DNA of 64,000 nucleotides from Chloroflexota bacterium. Its GTDB lineage: Bacteria; Chloroflexota; Anaerolineae; Anaerolineales; Villigracilaceae. Where the stretch lies: contig JACRPQ010000007.1 of assembly GCA_016223135.1 (NCBI GenBank), positions 53,312 through 117,311 of the forward strand, given 5' to 3'. The notes beneath the pieces are model-generated. The model saw nothing but the letters and a program-made list of their open reading frames with translations, made no database searches and had not been told where the DNA came from. Positions 7,585 to 16,058 of the stretch are shown piece after piece. Every line of letters starts with the position of its first letter. Position 1 is the first letter of the stretch. A program made the position numbers and the translations under genes.

Positions 7585-10548
7585 ATGTCATCCAACAGCA
7601 TTCGCGTGGTCGGCGCGCGCGTCCATAATTTGAAAAACATCACGGTCGAGATTCCCCGCGACAAGTTGGTGGTCATCACCGGACTGTCGGGGTCGGGCAA
7701 GTCGTCGCTGGCGTTCGACACGATTTTCGCCGAAGGTCAGCGGCGCTACGTCGAGTCGCTTTCGGCGTATGCCCGTCAGTTCATCGGGCAAATGGACAAG
7801 CCTGATGTGGACTACATTGACGGGCTCTCCCCCGCCGTCTCGATTGACCAGAAATCCACCAGTCACAACCCCCGCTCCACTGTCGGCACAGTGACCGAAA
7901 TCTACGACTATATGCGCCTTTTGTTCGCGCGGGCAGGCATCCCGCACTGTCCCGTTTGCGGACGCGAGGTGACGAAACAGTCGGCGCAGGAGATTGTGGA
8001 CAAGATCGCCAGCCTGCCCGAAGGCACGCGCATCCTCATCCTCGCCCCGCTGGTGCGCGGACGCAAAGGCACGTATCAAGCCGTCTTCGAGGAGATTCGC
8101 AAGGCGGGCTTCACCCGCGCCCGCGTGGACGGCACGGTCTATTCGCTCGACGACGAAATCGAACTCGACCGTTATAAACAGCACACCATCGAGGCTGTGG
8201 TGGACCGCCTCGTCATCTCCCGCGAGGGAACGAAGGAAGACCAGAAAGCCGCCCTCACCCGCCTGACCGACTCTGTTGAAACGGCGCTGAAATTTGGGGA
8301 GGGGTATGTAACGGTGAGTCTTCAGTCTCATAGTCAGCAGTCTGATAATCGTCAGTCGAATAGTCGTCAGTCTCACAGGTCAAATACCAGCGACTATCAG
8401 ACCAGCGACTATCAGACTAACGACTTACATTTCTCCGAACACCTCGCCTGCCCCGAACACGGCTCGACCATCCCGGAAGTGGAGCCGCGTACCTTTTCCT
8501 TCAACACGCCCCAAGGCGCCTGCCCCGACTGTCAGGGACTCGGTTCAAAACTGGAAATTGACCCCGACCGCATCATCCCGGACCGTGACCTGTCTCTCAA
8601 CGAGGGAGCGATTGCCAGCATGGAGTGGAGCGGTCCCAAAGTGGAAGGCGGCTACTACTGGCAGAGCCTCGTCAATGCCTGCAAGGCGTTCAAAATTGAC
8701 ATGGACAAGCCTGTCCGTGAATTGACCAAAGAGCAGCTGGACATCATCTTGTATGGCACAGGCGACAGGCAAATTCAGATGACCTACCAAAGCGCGGGCG
8801 GCAATGAGTTCAAGTTTTCGCGCGCATTCGAGGGCATCATCACCAACCTCGAACGCAGGTATAGGGAGACCAATTCGGAATACATCCGCGAGAAGATTGC
8901 GGAGTTTATGTCCGACCGTCCATGCCCCTCGTGCGGAGGCAAGCGGCTGAACCCCGCCGCCCTGGCGGTCACTGTGGACGGCGTAAACATTGTTGAGGCG
9001 AACTCGTGGCACGTGTTGAAAACGCTGGAGTGGATCAAAAAACTCTCAGGCAAAAACTCACCGCTGAGCGCCAAACAAAAGAAGATTGCCGAGCGCGTCC
9101 TCAAAGAAATCCATGAACGGCTGACCTTCCTCGTGAACGTGGGGCTGGATTACCTGACGCTCAATCGCTCCGCCACCACGCTTTCGGGCGGCGAAGCGCA
9201 GCGCATCCGTCTGGCAACGCAGGTCGGTTCAAGGCTGGTCGGCGTGCTGTATGTGCTGGATGAGCCGTCCATCGGGCTGCATCCGCGCGACAATGCCCGG
9301 CTGCTCGACACACTCAAAGGCTTGCGCGACCTGGGCAATACCGTACTGGTCGTTGAGCATGACGATGAAACCATCCGCGAGGCGGACTGGGTCATTGACC
9401 TGGGTCCCGCCGCAGGCGAACATGGAGGTCAGGTCATCGCGGAGGGAACGCCGGCGCAGATTTTGGCGCACCCAAAGTCGTTGACAGGACAATATTTATC
9501 GGGGAGGAAGCAGGTTCCAGTCCCGAAAAAGAGGCGGGAGGGCAACGGCAAGAGTCTCAAAATTGTGGGCGCATCCGCCAACAATCTTAAGCACATTGAC
9601 GTCAAAATCCCGTTGGGCAAACTGGTCTGCATCACGGGCGTGAGCGGGTCGGGCAAGTCCACGCTGATGAGCGACATCCTGTATAACGCGCTGGCGGCGC
9701 AATTGATGGGCGCGCGGACGCAGGCAGGCGCGCATGAGCGCATCGAGGGCGTGGAGCATCTCGATAAGATTATCAACATTGACCAGTCCCCCATCGGGCG
9801 CACGCCGCGCTCGAACCCCGGCACGTACACGGGGTTGTTCGATGAGATTCGTAAACTGTTCGCCGAACTGCCCGAAAGCAAAGTGCGCGGCTACAAGCCG
9901 GGACGCTTCTCGTTCAACGTGCATGGCGGGCGCTGCGAGGCTTGCCAGGGACAGGGCGAACTGCGCATCGAAATGCAGTTCCTGCCCGATGTGTACGTGC
10001 CGTGCGATGTATGTCACGGCAAACGCTTCAACCGCGAGACGCTGCAGGTGCTGTTCCGCGACAAGTATTCGATTGCCGACGTGCTGGACATGACCGTGGA
10101 CCAAGCGCTGGAGGAGTTTGCCAACTACCCGCCGATGAAGAACAAACTGGCGCTCCTGCAGGAGGTGGGGCTGGGATACATCCGCATCGGTCAGCCGGCG
10201 ACGACACTTTCCGGCGGCGAGGCGCAGCGCGTCAAACTGGCAAAGGAACTCTCCCGCCGCGCCACCGGGCGGACGCTGTATGTGCTGGACGAACCTTCAG
10301 TTGGGCTACACGCAGCCGACGTTCACAAACTGATTGAAGTTTTGCAAAGGCTGGTGGATGCGGGGAACTCCGTCCTCATCATCGAACACAACCTCGACAT
10401 CATCAAGGTCGCGGACTGGATCATTGACCTGGGTCCCGAAGGCGGTGACCGCGGCGGCGAACTGGTCGCCGAAGGCACCCCGGAACAGATTATGAACGTC
10501 AGGAGATCGTACACGGGGCAATATTTGCGGGCGCATGTGGTAAAGTAG
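7585..10548 (+). CDS. uvrA: Excinuclease ABC subunit A
   Basis: A 987-residue UvrA, the damage-recognition ATPase of nucleotide excision repair, preceded by GAGGAG 6 bases before the ATG. Both ABC modules are intact: Walker [15 protein letters not shown] near residue 35 and [13 protein letters not shown] near 685, and two LSGGEAQR signatures. Zinc-binding cysteine pairs are seen at [27 protein letters not shown] and CDVCHGKR. Residues about 244-281 are a low-complexity Ser/Gln/Asn-rich stretch, encoded by 15-bp tandem repeats, that lies just before HLACPEHG in a loop that varies between UvrA proteins. It does not break the frame. The first zinc-ribbon partner reads CPEHG rather than CPxCG. 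A tandem 8-bp repeat starts at the stop codon. Confidence 0.98.
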   Translation: MSSNSIRVVGARVHNLKNITVEIPRDKLVVITGLSGSGKSSLAFDTIFAEGQRRYVESLSAYARQFIGQMDKPDVDYIDGLSPAVSIDQKSTSHNPRSTVGTVTEIYDYMRLLFARAGIPHCPVCGREVTKQSAQEIVDKIASLPEGTRILILAPLVRGRKGTYQAVFEEIRKAGFTRARVDGTVYSLDDEIELDRYKQHTIEAVVDRLVISREGTKEDQKAALTRLTDSVETALKFGEGYVTVSLQSHSQQSDNRQSNSRQSHRSNTSDYQTSDYQTNDLHFSEHLACPEHGSTIPEVEPRTFSFNTPQGACPDCQGLGSKLEIDPDRIIPDRDLSLNEGAIASMEWSGPKVEGGYYWQSLVNACKAFKIDMDKPVRELTKEQLDIILYGTGDRQIQMTYQSAGGNEFKFSRAFEGIITNLERRYRETNSEYIREKIAEFMSDRPCPSCGGKRLNPAALAVTVDGVNIVEANSWHVLKTLEWIKKLSGKNSPLSAKQKKIAERVLKEIHERLTFLVNVGLDYLTLNRSATTLSGGEAQRIRLATQVGSRLVGVLYVLDEPSIGLHPRDNARLLDTLKGLRDLGNTVLVVEHDDETIREADWVIDLGPAAGEHGGQVIAEGTPAQILAHPKSLTGQYLSGRKQVPVPKKRREGNGKSLKIVGASANNLKHIDVKIPLGKLVCITGVSGSGKSTLMSDILYNALAAQLMGARTQAGAHERIEGVEHLDKIINIDQSPIGRTPRSNPGTYTGLFDEIRKLFAELPESKVRGYKPGRFSFNVHGGRCEACQGQGELRIEMQFLPDVYVPCDVCHGKRFNRETLQVLFRDKYSIADVLDMTVDQALEEFANYPPMKNKLALLQEVGLGYIRIGQPATTLSGGEAQRVKLAKELSRRATGRTLYVLDEPSVGLHAADVHKLIEVLQRLVDAGNSVLIIEHNLDIIKVADWIIDLGPEGGDRGGELVAEGTPEQIMNVRRSYTGQYLRAHVVK
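8315..8428. repeat. In-frame 15-bp tandem repeats in inverted halves inside uvrA
   Basis: Three to four degenerate copies of a 15-bp unit like AGTCTGATAATCGTC (about 8324-8376) are followed, after a spacer, by copies of the complementary-strand unit AGCGACTATCAGACC (about 8389-8425). The two halves can pair with each other. The length keeps the uvrA frame. Confidence 0.8.
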
Positions 10549-10590
10549 ACAGGTAGACAGGTACACAAGTAGACAGGTAGACAGGTAATA
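10545..10590. repeat. 8-bp tandem repeat array abutting the uvrA stop codon
   Basis: Five units GTAGACAG, GTAGACAG, GTACACAA, GTAGACAG, GTAGACAG plus a partial unit. The uvrA stop TAG (10546-10548) lies inside the first unit. Confidence 0.8.
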
Positions 10591-10606
10591 GGCGGTCTCT
10601 ACCGCC
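10591..10606. repeat. CTCT-loop palindrome, copy 2 (possible uvrA terminator)
   Basis: GGCGGTCTCTACCGCC: a perfect 6-bp stem with a CTCT loop, followed by GTTTTCG, so it may terminate uvrA transcripts weakly. It belongs to the dispersed palindrome family. Confidence 0.6.
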
Positions 10607-10693
10607 GTTTTCGCGCCAATGAGCGCACAATAGGCAACAGCTTTTTTGGAGGAGCGCCGCAGAGGGATTTCAGATAGTTTTCCCCTTTTCAGG

Positions 10694-10732
10694 TAGAATC
10701 ATTGTAGCGCAAAGAGGGAACCACGTTCCCTC
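10694..10732 (+). promoter_or_regulatory. Putative promoter and inverted repeat upstream of the LysM-CAP gene
   Basis: TAGAAT at 10694-10699 resembles a -10 box. Fifteen bases downstream, GAGGGAAC (10714-10721) and GTTCCCTC (10725-10732) form a perfect inverted repeat that could be an operator or a leader hairpin. Confidence 0.4.
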
Positions 10733-10767
10733 GAAGCGTGTCTTAAGCAAATAAGGAAACCATAACT

Positions 10768-11961
10768 ATGCTCAATCGAACACCCCCGAATAAACCACCC
10801 AGCACGTCGAACATCATCCAATCCTATCGAAAGAAGCGCATGCAGAGAGGTTCGTTCCTGCTCTACGGAGCCATCGCGCTTGTGGTCATTGGACTTGTTC
10901 TCGTCGTCGTCTGGCTGATGGGACCGGACCAGCCGCTCGGTCAAATGTTCGCCACCGAGACCCCCACCGCCACAGTGACCTTCACCCCTACCAGCACCAA
11001 TACCCCGACGATGACGCCCACCGCCACTGAGACGCCTACCATTACGTTTACTCCCACTCCATCGGAACCGTTTGATTATGTGATTCAGGAAGGCGATACC
11101 CTCCCCGCCCTCGCTGAACGCTTCAATCTTGGACCTGACGGCGTGCTGCTCATTCTGGATTACAACCCCACCATTATGGAGAACAACGGCGTCTACTTTA
11201 TTGGGCAAACCCTGAAAATCCCGCCGCCGGGAACCGTCCGCGCCACATCCACCCCCATCCCTGCCAACCTGCCGCGCGGCACAAAGTTGAAATATACCGT
11301 CCTGCCCGGTGATACGCTTGCCGCCATCGCCGCAAAATTCAACAGCAAGACCGAAGACATTATCACCGCAAACAAGCTGGAAGACGCCAACGCCCTCCAG
11401 GTCGGACAGGTGCTTGAAATCCCGGTCAACCTTGTGACGGCGACGCCCACGCTTCCTCCCACCTCGACGCCTGTCACCCCCACCGTGCTTGGGCAAACGC
11501 CTCAGGCTGTCGCTCTCACCCCCGCCCCCGGCGGAGCGGCGTGTAGCCCGGTGACCAACGAGGCATTCGTCTCTGATCTGTTGAAACTTATCAACGACGC
11601 CCGTACTGCCGCCGGTCTGCCCGCGCTGACCGTCAACCCCAAACTTTCCGCCGCCGCCAACGCCCACGCCAAGGACATGCTCTGCAACAACTACCTGAGC
11701 CCGCTTGGGCTGGACGGCTCCACCGTTCAAACGCGCGTCGCCGCGCAGGGCTACACGGCTTCGGTGGTGGTCGAAAACCTCTACGCTCTGCATCCCGCTT
11801 TCGGCATGAGCCCCCGCGTCGCTTTTGACTGGTGGAACCGCAACGAGGCATACCGCAGCAACATCCTCAACCCGAACGTGACCGAGATCGGCATTGCCTA
11901 CGTTGCCGATGAAAAGACCCTGTTCGGCGCGTATTTCGTGGTCACATTTGCAAAACCGTAG
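10768..11961 (+). CDS. Membrane-anchored LysM-LysM-CAP domain protein
   Basis: A 397-residue cell-envelope protein with AAGGAAA upstream of the ATG. Residues about 29-51 form an N-terminal membrane anchor (type II orientation). A Thr/Pro-rich linker with TPTPTxTP repeats follows, then two LysM peptidoglycan-binding modules (YVIQEGDTLPALAERF and YTVLPGDTLAAIAAKF), a second Thr/Pro linker and a CAP/SCP domain (LLKLINDARTAAGLPALTVNP, AANAHAKDML, VAFDWWNRNEAYRSNIL, EIGIAYV). The LysM modules suggest that it spans the wall with its CAP domain outermost. A gene with the opposite domain order lies at 16880-17925. A hairpin terminator follows. Confidence 0.93.
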   Translation: MLNRTPPNKPPSTSNIIQSYRKKRMQRGSFLLYGAIALVVIGLVLVVVWLMGPDQPLGQMFATETPTATVTFTPTSTNTPTMTPTATETPTITFTPTPSEPFDYVIQEGDTLPALAERFNLGPDGVLLILDYNPTIMENNGVYFIGQTLKIPPPGTVRATSTPIPANLPRGTKLKYTVLPGDTLAAIAAKFNSKTEDIITANKLEDANALQVGQVLEIPVNLVTATPTLPPTSTPVTPTVLGQTPQAVALTPAPGGAACSPVTNEAFVSDLLKLINDARTAAGLPALTVNPKLSAAANAHAKDMLCNNYLSPLGLDGSTVQTRVAAQGYTASVVVENLYALHPAFGMSPRVAFDWWNRNEAYRSNILNPNVTEIGIAYVADEKTLFGAYFVVTFAKP

Positions 11962-11970
11962 AAGTAGGAG

Positions 11971-12002
11971 GTAGGACAAGTCCATAGACTTGTCCTACAT
12001 TT
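11971..12002 (+). terminator. Terminator after LysM-CAP gene
   Basis: A perfect 12-bp stem GTAGGACAAGTC / GACTTGTCCTAC with a CATA loop, followed by ATTTT. Confidence 0.8.
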
Positions 12003-12004
12003 TC

Positions 12005-12033
12005 TGGACAAATCAGTCAGCCTCATGTAAAAT
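12005..12033 (+). promoter_or_regulatory. rpsT promoter
   Basis: TGGACA (12005-12010), a 17-base spacer and TAAAAT (12028-12033) give a good vegetative promoter; the start would be near 12040, leaving a leader of about 37 nt before the rpsT start. Confidence 0.7.
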
Positions 12034-12076
12034 ACCGCTCTCATTCATAGAAAGGCAAGAATTTCGGAGGAAGACC

Positions 12077-12343
12077 TTGGCTAACATTCAATCTCAAATC
12101 AAGCGCAACAAGCAGAACGAAAAGCGTCGTCTGCGCAACCGCATGGCGCGCGGCACTGCTCGCGGCGCCGTCAGCAAGGCGCGCGCGGCATTGGCGGCAA
12201 ACGCTCCCGAGACCAAAGAAGCGGTCCTGAAGGCAATCAGCGCCCTCGACAAAGCCGCGGAAAAAGGCGTCATCCACAAGAATAACGCCGCACGCCGCAA
12301 GAGCCGCCTGATGAAGAAACTCGCTTCGCTCAAGACGGCGTAA
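12077..12343 (+). CDS. rpsT: 30S ribosomal protein S20
   Basis: An 88-residue basic, helical protein: ANIQSQIKRNKQNEKRRLRN at the start and HKNNAARRKSRLMKKL at the end, as in S20, which binds 16S rRNA early in small-subunit assembly. The start is TTG at 12077: GGAGG lies 7 bases upstream and the family begins M-A-N. No in-frame ATG exists at the right place; S20 genes often use a weak start codon, which is linked to autoregulation in E. coli. It has its own promoter and terminator. Confidence 0.95.
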   Translation: MANIQSQIKRNKQNEKRRLRNRMARGTARGAVSKARAALAANAPETKEAVLKAISALDKAAEKGVIHKNNAARRKSRLMKKLASLKTA

Positions 12344-12365
12344 ATCCATCACTGACCAACCAACC

Positions 12366-12393
12366 GCGGGAGTCGAAAGGCTCCCGCTTTTTT
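12366..12393 (+). terminator. rpsT terminator
   Basis: A 7-bp GC stem GCGGGAG / CTCCCGC with an 8-base loop, followed by six or more T residues. Confidence 0.93.
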
Positions 12394-12421
12394 ACCCCAC
12401 CCCCGCCCGTCCCTTCGTGAC

Positions 12422-12459
12422 TCCCTCCCCCATCCCGCGCAGCGCAGGATGGGGGAGGG
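12422..12459. repeat. Inverted repeat upstream of argS
   Basis: CCCTCCCCCATCC and GGATGGGGGAGGG are perfect 13-bp arms around an 11-base centre, directly before the argS promoter. It may be a second terminator for rpsT, although no T run follows. Confidence 0.6.
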
Positions 12460-12472
12460 TTGGGGAGGGGGG

Positions 12473-12478
12473 TATAAT
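12473..12478 (+). promoter_or_regulatory. -10 element of argS (leaderless)
   Basis: TATAAT is followed by 7 bases and then the ATG at 12486, so transcription would begin at or within a base of the start codon. No Shine-Dalgarno is present. Confidence 0.6.
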
Positions 12479-12485
12479 CCCAACG

Positions 12486-14336
12486 ATGTTCAACGATATT
12501 CAACAACAACTCGAAGAAAAAATCAAAGCCATTTGCGCGGCAGAGGGAATCGAACTCGCCGAACTCAAGTGGGTTCCCATCCCCTTTGCGGGCGAGTGGG
12601 GCGTCTCCACCTCGTTTTTTCAGACGGCGGCGAACGAAGCGCGCGCCGGCCGGGGCGGCGGGAAACCCGTCCCGCAGAGGGCACAGGAATTGGCAGAGCA
12701 GGTCAAAGGCGCCGTCCTGAGCGGACAGTCGAAGGATCAGATGGGAAGCGTGGAGGGAGTCAGCCGCATCGAGGCGGTGAAAGGCTATCTCAACGTCTAT
12801 TTCGAGACGAGCGCCTACGCGCGCCGAGTCGTGGAATCTGTTCTCGCCTCGGGCGTGGACTTTGGGCGGGGCGCGCCAAAGGGCGAGCGGGTCATGGTCG
12901 AGTACGCCCAGCCGAACACGCATCACTCGTTCCACATCGGTCACTACCGCAACACGATTTTGGGCGAGGCGCTGGCGCGGTTGACGGAGTTCGCCGGCTT
13001 CGAGACCATCCGCGCTTCGTACCCCGGCGACATCGGGCTGGGCGTCATCACCGTGATGTGGATTTACGACAAGTTTTATAAAGGGCAGGAGCCGCAGGGC
13101 GTGCATGAGCGCGGACAGTGGCTGTTGAAGTTGTACGTGGAAGCCACCGCCCTGCTCGAAAAGAAGGAAAACGAGACGCCCGAAGAAACAGCGCGCCGTG
13201 AACAGTATGAAGCCGAACGCCGCGAGATGTATCGCAAGTGGGACGCGGGCGACCCGTATGTACGCGAACTGTGGCGCACCACGCGCGAATGGAGCCTGGA
13301 GGAACTGCGCGAGATTTTGCGCATGATGGACGTCAAGATGGACGTGTGGTTCTACGAGAGCGAAGTGGATGAACCCGCCAAAGCCATCGTGGAGGAATTG
13401 ATTGCGCGCGGCATCGCCGACGACGAACGTCCGCAGGGCGGCGCGGTGATTGTGAAGATTGACGAGAAACTCGGCTTGAAGAAAGAGAAGTACCGCACCA
13501 ACGTCATCCTGCGCTCAGACGGAACGACGCTTTACCTCACCAAAGACCTGGCGCTGGCGAAAGTAAAGTTCGAAAAGTATCACGTGGACCGCTCGATTTA
13601 TGTGGTGGACGTGCGCCAGTCCATGCACTTGCAGCAGGCGTTTGCAATTTTGCGGCTGTGGGGCTTCCCGCAGGCGGAGAAGTGCTACCACCTGGGCTAT
13701 GGCTTCGTCAGTTTGCCGGAGGGGGCGATGTCGGCGCGGCGCGGACGGGTGGTGTTGTTCAAGGATGTCTTCGATGAAGCCGTGCGGCGTGTGCTGGCGG
13801 TGGAATCGGAGAAGTCGCCCGATATGAGCGAGGAGCAGCGCAGAAAAGTCGCTGAGCAGATCGGGATGGGCGCGCTGGCGTATTCCATGCTGGCGGTGGA
13901 CAATAACCGCGACATCGTCTTCGACATGGACGCGGCGCTCTCCTTCGACGGGCGGACGGGTCCGTACATCCAAAACGCGCATGTGAGGGCAAACTCGATT
14001 CTGAAAAAGTCGAAAGTCGAAAGTCGAAAGTCGGGCGACCTTCGACCTGTAACCTTTGACTATGAATTGACCAAGCACGAAATTGAACTCATCGAGCAAA
14101 TCTCGCGCTTCCCTGCGGCGGTGGAGCAGGCGGCAAACGAGTATCGTCCGCTGGTGATGGCGGCATACGCTTACGACCTGGCGAACGCCTTCCATTCGTT
14201 TTATCACGCTGTGCCGGTGCTGCAAGCCGACGACGAAAAAATACGCGAGGCGCGGCTGGCGCTGGTGGCGGCGGCAAAGCAAACGATCACTAATGCGCTC
14301 AGGCTGCTGGACATTCAGGCGCCGGAGGTCATGTAG
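12486..14336 (+). CDS. argS: Arginyl-tRNA synthetase
   Basis: A 616-residue class I synthetase that charges tRNA-Arg. The N-terminal additional domain (to about residue 115) is followed by HHSFHIGHYRN, the HIGH signature with the ArgRS-specific context. The KMSKS equivalent is degenerate, GAMSARRGRVVLF, which is usual for ArgRS. DALR-type anticodon binding occupies the C-terminus. Residues about 508-525 (KKSKVESRKSGDL) are encoded by 8-bp repeats and sit in the linker before the anticodon domain, probably a neutral insertion. ATG 12486 is chosen over an upstream in-frame start because TATAAT lies 7 bases before it. A perfect terminator follows. Confidence 0.97.
   Translation: MFNDIQQQLEEKIKAICAAEGIELAELKWVPIPFAGEWGVSTSFFQTAANEARAGRGGGKPVPQRAQELAEQVKGAVLSGQSKDQMGSVEGVSRIEAVKGYLNVYFETSAYARRVVESVLASGVDFGRGAPKGERVMVEYAQPNTHHSFHIGHYRNTILGEALARLTEFAGFETIRASYPGDIGLGVITVMWIYDKFYKGQEPQGVHERGQWLLKLYVEATALLEKKENETPEETARREQYEAERREMYRKWDAGDPYVRELWRTTREWSLEELREILRMMDVKMDVWFYESEVDEPAKAIVEELIARGIADDERPQGGAVIVKIDEKLGLKKEKYRTNVILRSDGTTLYLTKDLALAKVKFEKYHVDRSIYVVDVRQSMHLQQAFAILRLWGFPQAEKCYHLGYGFVSLPEGAMSARRGRVVLFKDVFDEAVRRVLAVESEKSPDMSEEQRRKVAEQIGMGALAYSMLAVDNNRDIVFDMDAALSFDGRTGPYIQNAHVRANSILKKSKVESRKSGDLRPVTFDYELTKHEIELIEQISRFPAAVEQAANEYRPLVMAAYAYDLANAFHSFYHAVPVLQADDEKIREARLALVAAAKQTITNALRLLDIQAPEVM
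14004..14065. repeat. In-frame 8-bp tandem repeats with inverted partner inside argS
   Basis: AGTCGAA-type units (AAGTCGAA, 8-bp period) repeat four times up to 14034. The last copy, GTCGAAAGTCG, can pair with CGACCTTCGAC just downstream (one mismatch). The layout, repeats followed by a complementary segment, is the same as in uvrA. Confidence 0.75.
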
Positions 14337-14337
14337 C

Positions 14338-14375
14338 AAACAGGCTAAACGTACCTTTACGTTTAGCCTGTTTTA
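14338..14375 (+). terminator. argS terminator
   Basis: A 16-bp perfect stem AAACAGGCTAAACGTA / TACGTTTAGCCTGTTT with a 4-base loop and a T-rich tail. It follows the stop codon directly. Confidence 0.93.
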
Positions 14376-14414
14376 TTTTATGTTGCGTACTTGATGCGCA
14401 TTTGAGGCGCAAGA

Positions 14415-14472
14415 GACGCTCTCTGGCGTCGGCGCCAATCAGCATTATCGGACGTTAGCCGGAGAACGTCCG
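14415..14472. repeat. Two AGAG/CTCT-type palindromes, copies 3 and 4
   Basis: GACGCTCTCTGGCGTC (14415-14430; one G-T pair) has the usual CTCT loop. A longer relative, CGGACGTT-N8-AACGTCCG (14449-14472), has a loop that begins and ends in AG. Both lie between argS and the miniature element. Confidence 0.6.
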
Positions 14473-14480
14473 TTACACAT

Positions 14481-14593
14481 GAGACCACTGCAAAAAGGTC
14501 AAAATCAAACCACGGAGGCACGGAGATAAAAGATGAGGAAGAACTCCGTGACTCTGTGTCTCCGTGGTGAAAATTCAAGGTTTTTGCAGTGAA
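14481..14593. mobile_element. Miniature inverted-repeat element with 9-bp direct repeats
   Basis: The 113-bp segment is flanked by a perfect 9-bp direct repeat GTTACACAT (14472-14480 and 14594-14602). Near its ends CACTGCAAAAA and TTTTTGCAGTG form an 11-bp terminal inverted repeat. The centre is a large palindrome built from CCACGGAG/CTCCGTGG and related CACGGAG/CTCCGTG blocks. It has no coding capacity. The features fit a MITE moved in trans; no matching transposase is in the window. Confidence 0.65.
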
Positions 14594-14618
14594 GTTACAC
14601 ATTCAACAGGAGAAGAAC

Positions 14619-15941
14619 ATGCCAATCAAAACCATCATCATGGGCGCGGCAGGACGCGACTTTCACAACTTCAACACGTTCTTCCGCAACAACAAGGACT
14701 ATGAAGTGGTCGCCTTCACCGCGACGCAAATCCCCGACATCGAAGGACGCCTCTATCCGCCCGAACTGGCGGGTCCGCTCTACCCCAAGGGCATCCCCAT
14801 CCACGCCGAGGAGGAATTGACCGAACTCATCCAAAAGCACGGCGTGGAGCAAGTGGTGTTTGCCTACAGCGACGTGCCGCACGAGTACGTGATGCACAAA
14901 GCGAGCATCGTCAACGCGGCGGGCGCGGACTTTCGGCTGATGGGCAGAAAGTACACGCAAATCAAATCGTCCAAGCCGGTCGTGTCGGTCTGCGCGGTTC
15001 GGACGGGATCCGGCAAAAGTCAGACGACGAGGCGGGTTTCGCTCATTCTTCGAGAGATGGGCTACAAGGTCGCGGCGATCCGTCACCCCATGCCGTATGG
15101 CAATTTGATTCGACAGGAAGTGCAGCGCTTCGCCGATTACGACGACCTCGACGAGCAGGAATGCACAATCGAGGAGCGCGAGGAATACGAACCGCACATT
15201 GACAATGGCGTCATTGTTTATGCGGGCGTGGATTACGAGAAGATCCTACGCCAGGCGGAGCAGGAAGTGGACATCGTGCTGTGGGATGGCGGCAACAACG
15301 ACTTCCCGTTCTACGTCTCGGACTTTGAGATTGTGGTCGCCGACCCGCACCGCCCCGGACACGAAAGCGCCTACCACCCCGGCGAGACCAACGCGCGCAC
15401 GGCGGACGTGTTCGTCATCAATAAAGTGGACACCGCCAACCCCGATAACGTGATTGCCCTGCGCGAGTCGCTGCGCAAGTTGAACCCGACGGCGATTCAA
15501 ATCGAAGCCGCCTCCCCGCTCTTCGTCGAGGACCCCGAAGCGATTCGCGGCAAGCGTGTGCTGGTCATCGAGGACGGTCCCACGCTGACGCACGGCGAGA
15601 TGGCATACGGCGCAGGTTTCGTCGCCGCCCGCCGCTTCGGCGCGAAGGAGATCGTGGACCCGCGCCCGTTCGCGGTCAAGTCCATTGCGGCGACTTATGA
15701 GAAGTACCCGAAGACCGGCCCCATTCTGCCCGCCATGGGCTACGGCGAAAAGCAGATGAAAGACCTCGAGGAAACCATCAACCGCTCCGATGTGGACCTG
15801 GTCATCGTCGGCACGCCGATTGACCTGAAGCGCATCATCAAAATCAACAAGCCCAGCCAGCGCGTGAGGTATGAGTTGCAGGAGATCGGTCAGCCGACGC
15901 TGGCGGAGTTGTTGATGAAGAAGTTTGGGAGGAAGAAGTGA
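14619..15941 (+). CDS. Cyclic 2,3-diphosphoglycerate synthetase homologue (GTPase-like)
   Basis: A 440-residue protein with AGGAGA 7 bases before the ATG. It has an N-terminal Rossmann-like part (KTIIMGAAGRDFHNFNTFFR), then a P-loop VRTGSGKSQTTRRVSL near residue 130, VLWDGGNNDFPFY as the acidic motif and VINKVDTANPDNV, a GTPase-like NKxD. This order matches the archaeal cyclic-2,3-DPG synthetase family, which makes the thermoprotectant cDPG from 2,3-DPG and ATP; bacterial homologues are known but rarely characterised. I call the family, not the reaction. It is transcribed alone between a miniature element and a terminator. A heptamer repeat begins just after the stop. Confidence 0.8.
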   Translation: MPIKTIIMGAAGRDFHNFNTFFRNNKDYEVVAFTATQIPDIEGRLYPPELAGPLYPKGIPIHAEEELTELIQKHGVEQVVFAYSDVPHEYVMHKASIVNAAGADFRLMGRKYTQIKSSKPVVSVCAVRTGSGKSQTTRRVSLILREMGYKVAAIRHPMPYGNLIRQEVQRFADYDDLDEQECTIEEREEYEPHIDNGVIVYAGVDYEKILRQAEQEVDIVLWDGGNNDFPFYVSDFEIVVADPHRPGHESAYHPGETNARTADVFVINKVDTANPDNVIALRESLRKLNPTAIQIEAASPLFVEDPEAIRGKRVLVIEDGPTLTHGEMAYGAGFVAARRFGAKEIVDPRPFAVKSIAATYEKYPKTGPILPAMGYGEKQMKDLEETINRSDVDLVIVGTPIDLKRIIKINKPSQRVRYELQEIGQPTLAELLMKKFGRKK

Positions 15942-15950
15942 TTAGTGCGT

Positions 15951-15985
15951 CAGTGATCAGTAATCAGTGAGCAGTGATCAGTCGG
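15951..15985. repeat. 7-bp tandem repeat after the cDPG-synthetase-like gene
   Basis: Five units CAGTGAT, CAGTAAT, CAGTGAG, CAGTGAT, CAGTCGG, starting 10 bases after the stop codon. The last unit runs into the terminator stem. Confidence 0.75.
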
Positions 15986-16012
15986 TCTGCCGCGAGGCGG
16001 ACCGATTGTTTT
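15982..16012 (+). terminator. Terminator after the cDPG-synthetase-like gene
   Basis: TCGGTCTGCC / GGCGGACCGA with a GCGA loop (one mismatch), then TTGTTTT. Confidence 0.8.
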
Positions 16013-16058
16013 AACGACGTAATGGGCTTTAAGAATAATCTTGTAATGTGCGTAGGGT

